A stretch of DNA of 64,000 nt from Microcebus murinus (taxonomy: Eukaryota; Chordata; Mammalia; Primates; Cheirogaleidae): positions 51,831,501-51,895,500 of the forward strand of contig NC_134108.1 in assembly GCF_040939455.1 (NCBI RefSeq). The letters run 5' to 3'. The notes under the pieces are model-generated. The model was not told where the DNA came from. It worked only from the letters and a program-made list of their open reading frames with translations, and ran no database searches. The translations under genes were made by a program, and so were the position numbers. Below are positions 1 through 12,738 of the stretch, piece by piece; within the stretch, counting starts at the first letter, position 1, and each line of letters begins with the position of its first letter.

Positions 1-228
1 CACTGCATAATTTGTAGTACATTTTGAATTTTGCAGAGATATTTAATACTTTAGCAGAATAAACTATAAATATTCTGTCTTCCACTTCTGAAGATATGTT
101 ACTTAATTTTTTTTGTTACTTATAGTACCTTTTCTTTTTAAACAAATTTAAAATTTTTTTAATCATGGTAAAATATACATAACATAAAATTTACTATCTT
201 AACCATTTTGAAGTGTATAGTTCAGAGC

Positions 229-421
229 CAGGCATCCTCAAACTACGGCCCACGGGCCACATGCGGGTGTTTTTGCCCATTTGTTTTTTTACTTCAAAAT
301 AAGATATGTGCAGTGTGCATAGGAATTTGTTCATAGTTTTTTTTTTAATTATAGTATGGCCCTCCAACTGTCTGAGGGACAGTGAACTTGGCCCCCTGTT
401 TAAAAAGTTTGAGGACCCCTG
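229..421. mobile_element. hAT (Charlie/OposCharlie-like) miniature element, copy 1
   Basis: The ends are inverted: CAGGCATCCTCAAACT.. on the left and ..AGTTTGAGGACCCCTG on the right. GTTCAGAG (220-227) and GTTCAGAC (422-429) flank it, an 8-bp target duplication with one changed base and one extra base before the left end. It is 193 bp with no coding capacity. A closely similar copy lies at 63359-63556. Confidence 0.85.
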
Positions 422-793
422 GTTCAGACTATTAATTACGTTCACATTGTTGTACATTCATTCTCCAAAACTCTTTTCATCTTGCAAAACTGAAACCCTA
501 TACCTATTAAACAACAACTCCCTTTTTCTCCATTCTACTTTCTCTCTCTCTGAGTTTAACTACTCCAAGTACCTCTTAAAAGAGGAATCATACACTGTCT
601 TTTTGTGACTGGTTTATTTTACTTAGCATAATGTCCTTACTGTTCATCTATGTTGTATCATGTGTCAGGATGTCCTATTTTAAAGGCTTAATAGTAATAT
701 TGTATGTTTATATACTATACATTAATTATTCATTCATACTTCAGTTGCTTCCACCTTTTGGCTATTATGAGTAATGCTGCTACGAACATAGTG

Positions 794-1210
794 TATTAAT
801 CTGTGTTCTCCAGAGAAACAAAACCAACAGGATGTTTGTGGGGGGTGGGGTGGGGAGAGATTTATTTTAAGGCATTGACTCACACATTTGTAGAAGCTTG
901 GTGAGTCCAAGATCTGATGGGATAGGTTGGAGGAGAGTCAAGAAAGAGTTGTAGTTCAGATCAAGGACAGTCTGTTGGCTAAATTCCTTCTTGCTAAAGG
1001 GAGGTCCATCATTGTTCTATAAGGCCTTCAGCTGATTAGGTGAGGCTCTTTCACATTATGGAGGGTAATCTGCTTTTCTCAAACAAAGTCCATCAATTTA
1101 AATGTTAATCTTATCCAAAAAAACACCTACATAGAGACGTTCAGAAAAATTTTTGAACAAATACATGGGCACCTCAGCCCAGCCAAATTGACATTTAAAA
1201 TTAACCATTG
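794..1210 (-). mobile_element. Solitary LTR (MaLR/ERVL-type), antisense
   Basis: This 417-bp element is flanked by TAGTG on both sides (789-793 and 1211-1215), the 5-bp duplication expected of this LTR class. Its sequence (TCTGTGTTCTCCAGAGAAAC.. to ..AATTGACATTTAAAATTAAC) is a common mammalian LTR pattern in reverse orientation. I am not sure of the exact subfamily. It has no internal viral genes, so it is a solo LTR. Confidence 0.7.
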
Positions 1211-1553
1211 TAGTGGGTATATGAATATCTCTTGGAGACCTTGCTTTCAATTCTTTTGAGTATTTACACAGAAATAGAATTTCTGTATCATATGATAATT
1301 CTATTTTTAGTGTCTAAAGAAATGGGCATACTGTTTTTCCATAGTAGCTACATGATTTTACATTCCCACCAATAGTACACAAAGGGTTTCAATTTTTCTA
1401 CATTTTCATCAACACTTATTTCCTACTTGTTTTTTACATTATCTTAATGAATGTAGGTTGTAATCACCAATGAAGAGTGGTGTTGAGCATCTTTTCATGT
1501 GTATGTTGTATATCTTCTTTGGGAAAAAAAAGCTATTTAACTCCTTTGCCCAT

Positions 1554-1593
<40 letters not shown>

Positions 1594-2219
1594 GGAACCA
1601 AGTTTTCTGCTATGCCCATTTTTTAAATCTAGTTTGGCTTTTTTTGTTGTTTTTGAGTTGTAGGACCTAATTTATTAATGGCTAATCATATTCAATATCT
1701 GAGTGCACTGTAATATGTTTAGTATTCCCTATCGAGTTTTCTTTTTCTTTCTAGTTTTTGCTATTACAAATAGTGCTGCAATAAATAGCATTTTATATGT
1801 ATTCTTTGAGGTATGGAATCGGTACCAAAAACGGGGTTTGGGGTAAGAAGGTAGAGATTCAAAAAGTTAATTTGCCAGGGTTACTTTTAAAAAATGTACC
1901 AATATAAATTTCAACCAGCAATATTTAAGGGTATGCTTCTCACCTTACATCTCCACCAGCAATAGGGCATTATAACTCTCACTTTCAGTAGTATTATCAG
2001 TATTAAAGAGATATATCATTGTTACTTCAATTAATGTTTCTCTCATACTTAGTTTATAAATCTGTTTATCTTTTTTGGCCATTTGGATTTGTTTTTCTGT
2101 AAATTGCCTTGTATTTTGTTTTGCCTATTTTTCTTCTATTACTTCTTTTTATTTTAGAAAAGGTTAATTTTTATAAGTATTTAGCTTTTTGTGTCAAACA
2201 CATTGCAAAAAAATTATAA

Positions 2220-2322
2220 CCATACAATTTTTATATTTTTGTATAAGAAATTTTAAATTTTTATATGCCAAATATATAAAATTTTGGCTTGCAGGCCATA
2301 GTTTGTTGACTCCTGATATAAA
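2220..2322 (-). mobile_element. Fragment of a hAT-Charlie-type element
   Basis: The string TTGGCTTGCAGGCCATAGTT followed by TGTTGACTCCTG is the reverse complement of a common hAT end (..CAGCAAACTATGGCC..). Only one end is clear. Confidence 0.45.
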
Positions 2323-2329
2323 CTATCCC

Positions 2330-3060
2330 TTTTCACTGGTCAGATATGCTGCCTCTGCTTTATATTAAAAGTACTTTATCTATTGGAATCTATTTTTGTA
2401 TTCTCTATTCTAGTCCATTAGTATATTTATTTATTCTTATACTAGTATTATTTTTAGTTTAGTGTTCTGATATCTGCTGGAGCAATTCATTCCTTTTCCT
2501 TGGTTCATACTTTTTATGATTATCCTCTTAGTCATTAATTTTTCCATATGACTTTCAAAATCATTAAATTCCTCATACTATCCTATTTGATTATAAATGA
2601 AAATACATTAAATTCTACTTTAATTTTGATGTAATTAATCTTCTTATGAAAGTCTTCCCAGATAACATGATATACCTTTCTTATTCAGATTTTGTTTTAC
2701 GTTATGTGTAGATTTAAGGTTCTCTTCAAGTAGGTCCTGTGCTTTTCTTTTTATTTATAGGTGTCTTGTAGATTTTGTTTTTCTTTATTTCCATTTCTAG
2801 GTGTTTATGACATCAGCAAAACAAGCAAAATCCTCTTCCCACTGTTTTTTACCAACCATTTTTTTTCTTGCTTTATTGTATTGCCAATACTGTATTTAGT
2901 GATGATGGTCCTAGCAGACATTTCTGTTTGGTATGTGTTATTAATTGGTATGGTTTTAATGTTTCATCATTTATAATGATAGCATAGTCTTTAATTTCCT
3001 TCTAGAGTTTATAATTAGAAATGATGCTAAATTATTTGCTAGATTAAGTTGCTACTTTCC
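2330..3060 (-). mobile_element. Decayed antisense L1M-like sequence
   Basis: This T-rich sequence has L1 ORF2-like antisense phrases (CTATTCTAGTCCATTAGTAT, AGTCTTCCCAGATAAC) but is heavily diverged. Open frames at 2761-2976 and 3081-3275 have no recognisable protein and I do not call them genes. From about 3060 to 3780 I see no named repeat. Confidence 0.4.
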
Positions 3061-4449
3061 CCCCTTTTATCATTTGAAATTTGATACTTCTTTGTTTTCA
3101 TTTCATTAATGTGAACCCTCCCTTACCTAAAGTTCATAATCATGTTATTATAGTACTCATTTTACTCACCAACACACTATTCTTTTACTGCTTTTCCTTC
3201 CCATACGAAGAATCTTTAGCCTACTTTCCCTTCACTCCTCCAGTCTTCTTCCACTTTGCAGAGAGACCTATATAACACTTGTAGGCTCCCTAAGGCCTAG
3301 GTTTTTGCTAAAATAGTTTAGTATCTTCAGTTCTAGGCTAATTCTAGATTTTTCTCTACAGATTGTGTCTCCTATTTCAAGGATACTTACTTAGCATTTG
3401 TATTTCATATCTTGGAGAGTCTGTCAATGTCAAGGGTGTCAGGGCTCTTGGTAGAAGTCTCTGTTCCCTAGTCATCTCTTTCTTTTTCTAACTCAGGAGA
3501 AGAAAAGATTCAGTCTCGTTATTCAACTTTTCCTCAGCTTTCAGTGATATCATGCTTGCTGGTTCTTAGGCTCATTTCCACCCAGAGAGGAGAATACTAC
3601 AGAGGTTTCTAGCTCTCTCCAAGCATACCCTGGCCTAATCCCAGCAGCTTCTTAGCTCAGGAAAACTGGTGTTTTGAATAGCAGATGGAATTGGGAGAAA
3701 AAGGGAAAGAGGGATACAGTAGTCCCCAGAATCTCTTCCAATAATTGTTGTTAATGTGTTATAAATATTTTTCATTTAAATAATTATATAACAGTAATAC
3801 TTGGGAGAAGGTGTCTTTAGTACTTAATTCACATCCAGTTATGTATGCTAAGCTATATTTGCTAAGTATATGTTGAGAATCCATGCTTAAAAATAGGATT
3901 ATTTGTATCTCACATGTAAAGAAAGCCAAGAAAGTATAGAATGGATGGATGCTGAGTGCTTAAAAGAACTTTACATCTGATTCAAGTAATGGTAACAGTT
4001 ATAAAGAGACCAATACTGGTATACTGAAGACAGGTCACTCATTTTCATCTTTTTAAAATGATAATAATCTAAGGTAAGTCTGTGAAGTAAATGTCATTTT
4101 TTTCCCCAGAGTGCTTTAACCATTTATTAACCACCCCAGGAAAATTCTTCTTTAGTGACCATAGAGAAGCTAAGCCTCTGTACTGTGCTTATGTCTCTGT
4201 GCTCTTTACAATGCCTATGTGTAATAGGATCTGCATAAGTATGTAAGCAGTATGAACAAACTGAAAGAAGTTCTAATCACCTATGAAAGTGGTGGTTATT
4301 CCTGGCTCATAATGTAATAGACTCTAATGTTCATACCATACATTCTTTCTGTAGAAGTCTGGGCTGGATTTTCAGTTAGGCAATAACTATCATTTTCTAC
4401 TATTGCTCTAAAGTTGTAGAACAAAGCATTATGGGATGTAAAATAATTT

Positions 4450-4625
4450 TTTAAATCTTATATTTTTACAGCACTTTATATTTTAAAATTCCTTCATACT
4501 TACTCATTTGATCTTCACAATAGCCCTGTGGGTAGACAAGGCAAGTATTACTTTTTTAAAGGTGAAGGTCAATGACCAGAGGACAAACAGCTAGTGAGCA
4601 GTGGAACAGGGACTAGAGTGCACAT
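4450..4625. mobile_element. MIR-like SINE
   Basis: It contains the MIR core pattern: ..CACTTTATATTTTAAAATTC, CATTTGATCTTCACAATAGC, then a degraded ..GAGGACAAACAGCTAGTGAGC. It is old and diverged. Confidence 0.5.
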
Positions 4626-5048
4626 CTGTCTCAATATATACAACATATGCATATTACAAAAGAATATCTTTTTTGCATGAAGATGAATGTGTTTATTGAG
4701 GCTTTAGAGATATGTATGAGATTAATGTTTTATGGGCATAAGTTGGTTCCATTAATGAAGATTTCCTTGGAGCATTGTGATTTGAATTTTAAAGGATTAA
4801 AGAAATAGAGCCCAGTTTCTTTTATTTGGTTTTGAGTTTTGCTTTTATTTAAAATTTCCTTTTTGTGTGATATATTTCAATGCTAACTGAAATTTTCTGA
4901 AATTAGTCAGAATCGTAATTATTTTAAAAATGTATGATTTAGCAAAGTAGAACAGTAGGGCTATTTCGGGTACAGAGGATGTGAAGTGGAACATAAGATA
5001 AGACTGTATTAATAATTTGAGGATTTTTAAAATCAGAGGCTCAATATT

Positions 5049-5395
5049 GGCCAGGTGCTGTGGCCAATATCACGCCTGTAATCCTAGCACTATGAGAGGC
5101 CGAGATGGGTGGATTGCTCGAGCTCAGGAGTTCGAAACCAGCCTGAGCAAGAGCAAGACCCCGTCTCTATTATAAATAGAAAGAAATTAATTGGCCAACT
5201 AATATATATAGAAAAAAAATTAGCCGGGCATGGTGGCAAGTGCCGGTAGTCCCAGCTTCTCAGGAGGCTGAGGCAGCAGGATTGTTTGAGCCCAGGAGTT
5301 GGAGGTTGCTATGAGCTAGGCTGACACCATGGCACTCACTCTAGCCTGGGCAACAAAGCAAGACTCTGTCTCAAAATATATATATATAAATATAC
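5049..5395 (+). mobile_element. Alu (strepsirrhine type), + strand
   Basis: It begins GGCCAGGTGCTGTGGCC.., has the two Alu arms, the lemur-type middle with ATTAATTGGCCAACTAATATA, and ends in a TCTCAAAATATATA A/T-rich tail. Confidence 0.92.
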
Positions 5396-5399
5396 ACAA

Positions 5400-6145
5400 T
5401 ATCATTACTCATCAGGAAAATGAAAATTAGTAGCACAATGAGATACCACTTCACATTCACTAGATTAGGTCAGTTAAAAAGACCGACAATGCAAAATACT
5501 TCAGAAGGCTCATATGAGCAAGTGGAAGGCTCATACATTATTAATAGGAATGTAAAATGGCACAAACCACTGTAGACCAGAGTTTGCCAGTTTCTTACTA
5601 AATTATACATATACTTATTTTCTGATCCAGTAGTTCCAACAGTGCCACTCAAGAAAAATGAAAATATGTGTCCATGACAACACTCATACACAAGTGTCCA
5701 TAGCAGAGTTATTCATATCTCATAATAATAGTTCAAATGTCTATCAACAAATATCCTATTTCTTATAATGGAATACTGTTCAGGATAAAAGGGAATTTTA
5801 TATGCAACAACTTGGATAAATCTCACAAAACATTATGTTACTTGAAAAGAGCCAGACACAAAAGAGAATATACTCAATGATTCTATTTTTATGAAGTTCT
5901 GGAATAGACAGAACTAATCTGTAGCAAAAAGTAGTTTTCCTGGGGCCCAGGTCTGGGGCAGGTGGGGAGGATGGGATAGAGATTGACCAGACCAATAAGA
6001 GACAAGAAAGAGCTCATCTAGAGGATGATGGAAATGCCCTGTATCTGGTTGGAGTGGTGATCTTAAAACTGTAACACTTTGTTATAATTTGAACTGTATA
6101 CTTAAAATGCATCCATTTGTAATTTATACCTCAATAACCTGATTG
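5400..6145 (+). mobile_element. L1M 3' end, sense
   Basis: This is ancient L1 3' sequence: CAATGAGATACCACTTCACA, then CATAGCAGAGTTATTCATA, GGAATACTGTTCAGGATAAA, and the end phrase GTATACTTAAAATGCATCC with TTTATACCTCAATAA. The minus-strand frames over this stretch are shadows. Confidence 0.75.
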
Positions 6146-7500
6146 AAGTCATTGATTACCTGAAAATTAGGTAATCAATTAGATTACAGACTGTGGAAAT
6201 TCCTGGGATAATACCTGTATAATAATAACTGTACCCAAACTGTAAATCAATCATCTTAAGTAAGCCTTTTTTGTTCATTTAGGTTCTTGTGGTATGCTTA
6301 GGTTTTGAGTTGGTTTTTAAATTGCCATTTTTGTTTAAGTCTTTGTTTTTACCTTAACCTTTTTTACAACTCTTTGCTGCCTGGTTAGAGTTGATTCCTT
6401 ATCCCCTCCCCCTCAGTTTAAATTATAACTAGTAATTGCTTTCTTGTCTAATTTTTACTTGATAGGATTTTGTGTCCTATTCTGTACTTCAGTTGTCAAT
6501 TTGTGTTTATCTTAGTAATAATCAGAATAGTACAAGAACAGTTACAGTGTTATGTATAGTTGTTAGACAAACCTCTATTTCTGTAATCTTAAGCAGCTTC
6601 AGAGCTGCAGGGCACTGATTAGGAATTGAAAAGAAGTTACTACAAATAGCAGTGAATAATTAGAATGGCATAGTGTAAGGCATGAGCTTAGAAATTTCTG
6701 AAGAATGTGAGATACTTGACACTAGACAGAAAGAATTGCCATATAATCTTAAATGTAAAAAATTCTGTGTAATTTACTCAAATACTCTACAGTGTAGATC
6801 ACCGCTATCAAAATGTTGTGCAACATTAGATTACCACTGAATTTTAAAACATTTTCATCATTCCCAGAAGAAACCCCATACCCATAAGTTACCCCCCACC
6901 TCCACTGACCCCTGACCCAACTACTAATCTGCTTTATATCTTCATGGATATGTTATTATGGAATTTCATATAAATAGAATCATGTGTGTCCTTTCATATC
7001 TGCCTTCTTTCACTTGGCATAATATTCTCAAGGTTTTCCATGTCGTAGCATGTATCAGTACATCATTCTTTTTATGGCTGAATAGCATTCTGTTATATGG
7101 ATATACAGCATTTTGTTTATTCATTCATTACTTGATGAACATTTGGGTAGTTTCCACTTTTTAGCTATTATGAATAATACTGCCATGAACATTTGTGTGC
7201 AAGCTTTTGGGTGGACCTGTGTTTTCAGTTGTCCTTCATATATACCTAGGAGTAGGATTAGTGGGTCACATGGTAACTCTATGTTTAACCTTTTGAGTAA
7301 CTGTCAAACTATTTTCTAAGTTGCCGCATCGTTTTACAATCTCACAAGCAATGTGTGAGGGTTCTACTTACTCCATATCCCTACCAACACTTGTTATTGT
7401 GCATCATTTTGATTATAGGTATTCTAAGGGTGTGTGAAAAGCTATCTCATTGTGATTTTACTAGGCATTTCCCTAATGACTGATGGTACTGAGCACCTTT

Positions 7501-7815
7501 TCTTTTCTTTCTTTTTTTTTTTCTTTTGAGATGGAGTCTCACTCTGTTACCCATGCTAGAGTGCATTGACGTGATCATAGCTCACTGCAATGTAGAACTC
7601 CTGGGGTCAAGCATTCCTCCTTCCTCAGCCTTATGAGTACCTGGGTATATGCCACTATGCCTGGCTAATTTTTTTTTTTTTTTTTTTTTTTTAAGATGGG
7701 GTCTTGCCACCTTGCCCAGGCTCGTCTTCTGAAACTATAGCCAGGTCTTAAGCAGTTCTCCAACCTTGGCCTCCCAAAATGCTGAGATTATAGGCATGAG
7801 CCACTGGACCTATCC
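7501..7815 (-). mobile_element. AluJ-like, antisense, in L1M
   Basis: The T-rich 5' side is followed by GAGATGGAGTCTCACTCTGTT, then CTCACTGCAATGTAGAACTCC and a second arm ending ..GAGCCACTGGACCTATCCT. Imperfect flanking repeats GAGCACCTTT and AAGCATCTTT mark the insertion site. It is diverged and lacks the lemur-specific middle block, so it is older than most Alus here. Confidence 0.85.
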
Positions 7816-8517
7816 TAAGCATCTTTTTTCTTGCTCACTGGCCATTTGTATATTATCTTAGGGAAAATATCTCTTTGAATTTTTTAATTGGGTTGTCTTG
7901 TCCTTGTTGATTTGAGAGTATTCCTTATATATTCTTGATATTATAGACACTTACTAGATATAAGCTTTACAAATATTTTTTCCCATTCTGTGGGATGTCT
8001 TGTCACTTGGTGGTGTCCTTTAAAGTACAAAAGTTTTTGATTTTTCTAAAGTCCAGTTCATTTTTCTTTGGTTATTTACACTCTTGTATTATCATTTCCA
8101 AGAAATCATTGTCTAATCCAAGGTAATATAGATTTCCTCTTATGTTTTTTTCTAAAGTTGTATAGTTTTAGTTCTTTCATTTAGGTCTTTGATCTACTTT
8201 GAGTTGATTTTTGTATATGGTATGTGGAATCCAACCTCATTCCTTTACATGTGGATATTCCAGTTCTCTCAGCACCATTTGTTAAAAAGGCTTATCTTTC
8301 CCTCATTAAATTTCTTGGCACCCATGTTGAAAATAGATTGCCAGTAAACATATGGGTTTATGTCTAGACCCTCAGTTCTATTCCATTGATCTGTATGTCT
8401 TTCCCTATGCCAAACCCACACTGTCTTGACTCTTTAGGTTCGTAGTAAGTTTTGAAATGGAGAAATATTTTTTATTTATTTTTTATGTATTCTTTCTATT
8501 TTTTGTTTTATTAATTT

Positions 8518-8857
8518 GTTTTTGTTTTGTTTTGTTTTGTTTTTGAGACAGAGTCTCACTTTGTTGCCCAGGCTAGAGTAAGTGCCATGGCGTCAGCCTA
8601 GCTCACAGCAACCTCAAACTCCTGGGCTCAAGCGATCCTACTGCCTCAGCCTCCCGAGTAGCTGAGACTACAGGCATGTGCCACCATGCCCGGCTAATTT
8701 TTTGTATATATATTAGTTGGCCAATTTCTTTCTATTTATAGTAGAGACGGGGTCTCGCTCTTGCTCAGGCTGGTTTCAAACTCCTGACCTTGAGCAATCC
8801 ACCCGCCTCGGCCTCCCAGAGTGCTAGGATTACAGGCGTGAGCCACCGCGCCTGGCC
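8518..8857 (-). mobile_element. Alu (strepsirrhine type), antisense
   Basis: It starts at the (TTTTG)n tail, has both arms and the block TTGGCCAATTTCTTTCTATT, and ends CGCGCCTGGCC. It is inserted into the antisense L1M. Confidence 0.92.
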
Positions 8858-9620
8858 TTGTTATTTTTAATATTTATTATTTCACTGTTTTATTATTTCT
8901 TATTTTGGCTTTTCTGAATTCCTTGTATTTCCATATGAATGTTAGGATCAGCTTCTCAATTTCTGTATAAAAGGCAGCTGGTATTTTGATAGTGATTCTA
9001 TTGAATATGTAGATTAATTGGGGAAGTATTGTCATCTTAAACAATATTGAGTCTTCAGTCCTTGACCACAGGATTTCTTTCCATTTATTTAGTTCTTCTG
9101 TAGTTAGTTTTAATGATGTTTTATACTTTTTCATGTATAAGTCTTAAACTTCCTTTGTTAAATTTATTCCTAAGCATTTTTCTTTTTGATGCTATGATAA
9201 ATTTTTTGGATTGTTCATTTCTAGTGTATATAAATAATACCAATTTTTGTATATTGATTGTTTGTCCCGCAACCTTGTTGAATTCATTTAGTAGCTCTAA
9301 TAGGCTTTTTTTTTTGATTCCTTAGAATACATTCTATGTATTCTAAGAATTTATCCTTAGAATACATAGATCATGTCACTACAAAGAGATAGTTCTACTT
9401 CATTTTCAATCTGAATGCCTTTTTCTTGCTTAATTTCTCCAGCTAAAACTTCTAGTACGGCATCAAAATAAAAGCGGCAAAAGTAGCTGTTCTTATCATG
9501 TTCCTGATCTTAGAGACAAAGCTTAAATTCTTTCATCATTAACTGTGATGTTAGCTGTAAGTTTTTCACGGATGTGATTCAGTTCTTTTCCATTCCTAGT
9601 TTGTTGAGTATTTTTCTTTT

Positions 9621-9942
9621 TTTTTTGCGACAGAGTCTCACTTTGTTGTCCAGGCTAGAGTGAGTGCCGTGGCGTCAGCCTAGCTCACAGCAACCTCAAA
9701 CTCCTGGACTTGAGTGATCCTTTTGCCTCAGCCTCCTGAGTAGCTGAGACTACAGGCATGCGCCACCATGCCCGGCTAATTTTTTATATATATATCAGTT
9801 GGCCAATTAATTTCTTTCTATTTATAGTAGAGACAGGGTCTCGCTCTTGCTCAGGCTGGTTTTGAACTCCTGACCTTGAGCAATCCGCCCGCCTCGGCCT
9901 CCCAAGAGCTAGGATTACAGGCGTGAGCCACAGCGCCCGGCC
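9621..9942 (-). mobile_element. Alu (strepsirrhine type), antisense, with 15-bp target duplication
   Basis: It is flanked by perfect copies of GAGTATTTTTCTTTT at 9606-9620 and 9943-9957. Both arms are present, and the middle block is TATATATATCAGTTGGCC. It closely resembles the copy at 20825-21158, including CCAAGAGCTAGG and CACAGCGCCCGGCC, so both probably come from one young subfamily. Confidence 0.95.
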
Positions 9943-10235
9943 GAGTATTTTTCTTTTAATCACGAAAGGGTATTTGATTTTGTAAATGCTTTTTTGTGTC
10001 TATTCAGATGATCATGTGGGATTTTTTTCCTTTATTCTGTTATTATGGTGCATTGATTCATTTTTCTTTTTCAAACCCACCTTGGATTCCTGGGGTAGAT
10101 CCCATTTGGTCATAATATATAATCCCTTTCATATGTTATTGGGTTTGGTTTGCTTGTTTTTCATTGAGGATTTTGTGTCTATATGTATAAGGAATATTGG
10201 TATCTAGTATTCTTTTCTTGTGTTGTCTTTGTCTG

Positions 10236-11560
10236 GTTTTGTTATTAACTGTTGAGCTCCTTAAGAGAATTTTTAAATTTCAATTCTTATACTATTCAAC
10301 TCCAGAATTTTTGTTTGGTATTTTTTTGTAACCTCTATTTCTTTATCCCCATAATTTCTATTTGGTAAAAAGTTGTTCGCATACTTTCCTTCAATTCTTC
10401 AGACATGGTTTTCTTTAGTTCTTTGTACATATTTAAAATATCTCTCATGTCTTCGTAACTGTTCCTGGTCTTTCTCAGAAACAGTTTCTGTTGCTTTTTT
10501 TCCCTAATGTATGGCTCATGCTTTCTTGTTTCTTTACGTGTCTTATAATTTTTTTGTTGAAAACTGGACATTTTATATGATATAATTCTGGAAACCAGGT
10601 GCTCCCCTTCCCAAGGTTGGTTTTTGTGGTTGTTACTACTGTTGCTTAGTTACACTTTCCTGAACTAATTCTTTGTCATGCATGGTCACTGAAGTGCCTG
10701 CTTGGTTATCTGAGTGATCATCTACTGATTAGAAGAGATTTTCTTAAATTCCTGAAACCAGTATATCTCCCAGCCTTTGCTGAGGGGCTGTGTGTGAATT
10801 TGGCACATGCCTTCGATGCTTAGGCCAGCAGTTTACAACCAGGTTTTACTTTCTTGTACAGAGCCTCAAGGTTTGCCATAGGTGAGAGTCTACGGCCTTC
10901 ACAGATTTTTTTCTGAGTATGTACACAGCTCTATATGTGTATCTGGCCTTCTAGATTACCAGGAAGATGTTGGAACTTTTCAGAGCCCCCTTGGATTTCT
11001 CATTTCCCAGATTTTTCTTTTAATTTTTTTGGTCAGCCCCAACTGTTATTGCTGCCTCAGCGTAGCTGTGCTGTTTAACTATTGCCATTGATTTTTTTCC
11101 ATGAACGCTCCTGGGAATAAGGTTGCTTGCACTAAGTGAGCTCTGAGTAGGGTCAAATAAGGTCTTTTGAGTGGGGTGTTCTAGGGAAGTAAAGGATCAA
11201 ATAACGACAGTTTTCTGAGAATGGGGCTTCGAAAGGGCTCCAGCCCCATTCTGACCCCTCCAGTGGCTGCTAGGCTGCTGTGGTGGCAGTATGTGTTGGC
11301 TTTTAAGGCCACTATGATGCTGGGGAGAGGAGGTGGGATTAGGGTAAGTTAAAACAACAAATTCTGTTGTTCTTACCAATATTCAACCATTGTCCTTCAA
11401 TAAATGCTCCCCAGCTTGTTGCAAGCTTTTGGTTAATTTTTGGAATTCAGAAAGTGTTTATTTTGAGAATTTTCACAAATGTTGCTTTTGTGGAGGAGAG
11501 TATTTTGAGGTCCTCTGCTGTTACTGATGACATTGGCACCTCTCATGATTCTTAACCTTC
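10236..11560 (-). mobile_element. HAL1/L1M-like antisense sequence (ORF1 part and upstream region)
   Basis: The minus frame 10335-10571 reads a lysine/glutamate-rich helix with MSEELKESMRTT, similar in character to the coiled-coil N-terminal region of L1/HAL1 ORF1. The following sequence (GTTGAAAACTGGACATTTTA.. GGGGCTGTGTGTGAA..) matches my memory of the antisense HAL1 or old L1 5' region. Its position next to ORF2-derived sequence suggests either an internally deleted L1 or two adjacent elements. Confidence 0.5.
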
Positions 11561-11869
11561 AAGTTTAGATGAGTGGATTTTGTTGAAATTTGGGAAAGAA
11601 TAAAGACTGAGGTGTTTCTAAGGTTTTTTTTTAAAATGTGTTCTTTCTAATTATTTCTAATATACAAAAAAAATTTAACTCAGTATATTACTTAAGAACA
11701 TGAGTATTGCAATAGATGATCAGTGATTGTTTTCTCTAAAAGTTGCATATTTTTTATTATTTTAGAATTTTTTTCCACATAGGTTACTTAGTGAAGAACC
11801 TTAAAAAATATGAAAGAATTTAATTTCTAATGTGTTAATATAATACAGCAAGTTGTTAAAATGGAGAGC

Positions 11870-12060
11870 TTTTGATTTAGACAGTTTTAAGTTTATATTC
11901 CAACTAGCTATGTGATTTGGGACATTCACCTCACATCTATGGGCCTCCATTTTATTATCTGTAAAATAGAGCTTAATATTTCTTAAGGTTTTTGTGAAGA
12001 TTAAATGTAATGCCTTTAATGAACTCTTCTGCCTGGTACACAGTAAATAATTTGCAAATT
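11870..12060 (+). mobile_element. MIR SINE, sense
   Basis: It contains CTAGCTATGTGATTTGGGAC, then CATTTTATTATCTGTAAAATA, GTGAAGATTAAATGTAATGC and GGTACACAGTAAATAA, the canonical order of MIR segments. Confidence 0.8.
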
Positions 12061-12738
12061 ATAGCTGGGATTAGATGTTACTGACTTAAATCATAACAAT
12101 TTTGCTGTGAATTATTTTGAAAACAATGATGACAGCTTGTCATGTGTTCTGTATTCTTTTATTTTATGACCAGTGGGGCATATCTGACAAATAGCTCACT
12201 CCATTTATCAGTGTATTTCTAGTCTTAAGATAGTCTTTTCTGTGAGGCTTTAACAGTCCCAAGAATCTACTTGGGACAGTAGCAAATCTGGTCAGTACCA
12301 AATACATAAACTACTTTTTCTTTTTCAGTTTCCAGTTTCCTCTTTCTTTGCCAGTTCAAGTTACCAAGCTCATACCTTGTAATAACTTTTTTGATCACTG
12401 TCTTTGAATTGCAAATTCTCACGGACCAGAACCATTCGCATTTATCCCTTTCTTGCCATTTGTACTGACTGTCTTAGCTCATGGCCCCTATCTCCTAGAG
12501 GAATTGATTTAGTGGTTCTTAGATTTTTCTGCCTTCTTTCCCTGTCTCTCCAGGGTATTGATTTTTATACTGATGTTAGTTGAATATTCCTAAAATATAG
12601 CTAGACTGCAACCAAATAACATTACATGGTGTTACCCAAAACATCTTTGATCTTTTATTATCTTACTCTGTTAACTCCTCCTAGGAATAGCTCCCACTCC
12701 CAGAGTGCTTCTAAACTCACCTCAAATGTTACCTCCCA

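Larger units (their letters stand above)
140..2080 (-). mobile_element. Old L1 (L1M-type) 3' region, antisense, with two nested insertions
   Basis: The sequence reads as the reverse complement of an ancient L1 3' UTR. It has the typical run GGTAAAATATACATAACATA.. followed by the stretch with TTAGCATAATGTCCT and the GCTATTATGAGTAATGCTGC block. It is interrupted by a hAT miniature element (229-421) and by an LTR (794-1210), both with target duplications, so the L1 is older than both. Confidence 0.75.
6850..10235 (-). mobile_element. Antisense L1M (3' UTR and ORF2 C-terminal part), broken by three Alus
   Basis: 6850-7500 is an L1 3' UTR in reverse (TGGAATTTCATATAAATAGA, CACTTGGCATAATATTC). 7816-8510 and 8858-9605 continue it. 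The minus frame 8877-9134 gives KIPAAFYTEIEKLILTFIWK, the well-known L1 ORF2 C-terminal segment. After the Alu at 9621-9942 it resumes to about 10235. Many stops are present; it is a dead copy. Confidence 0.8.

Noticed and set aside
8877..9134. 85-codon minus-strand frame with a clear protein family match
   Set aside because: It is the C-terminal part of L1 ORF2 from a dead antisense L1, not a host gene.
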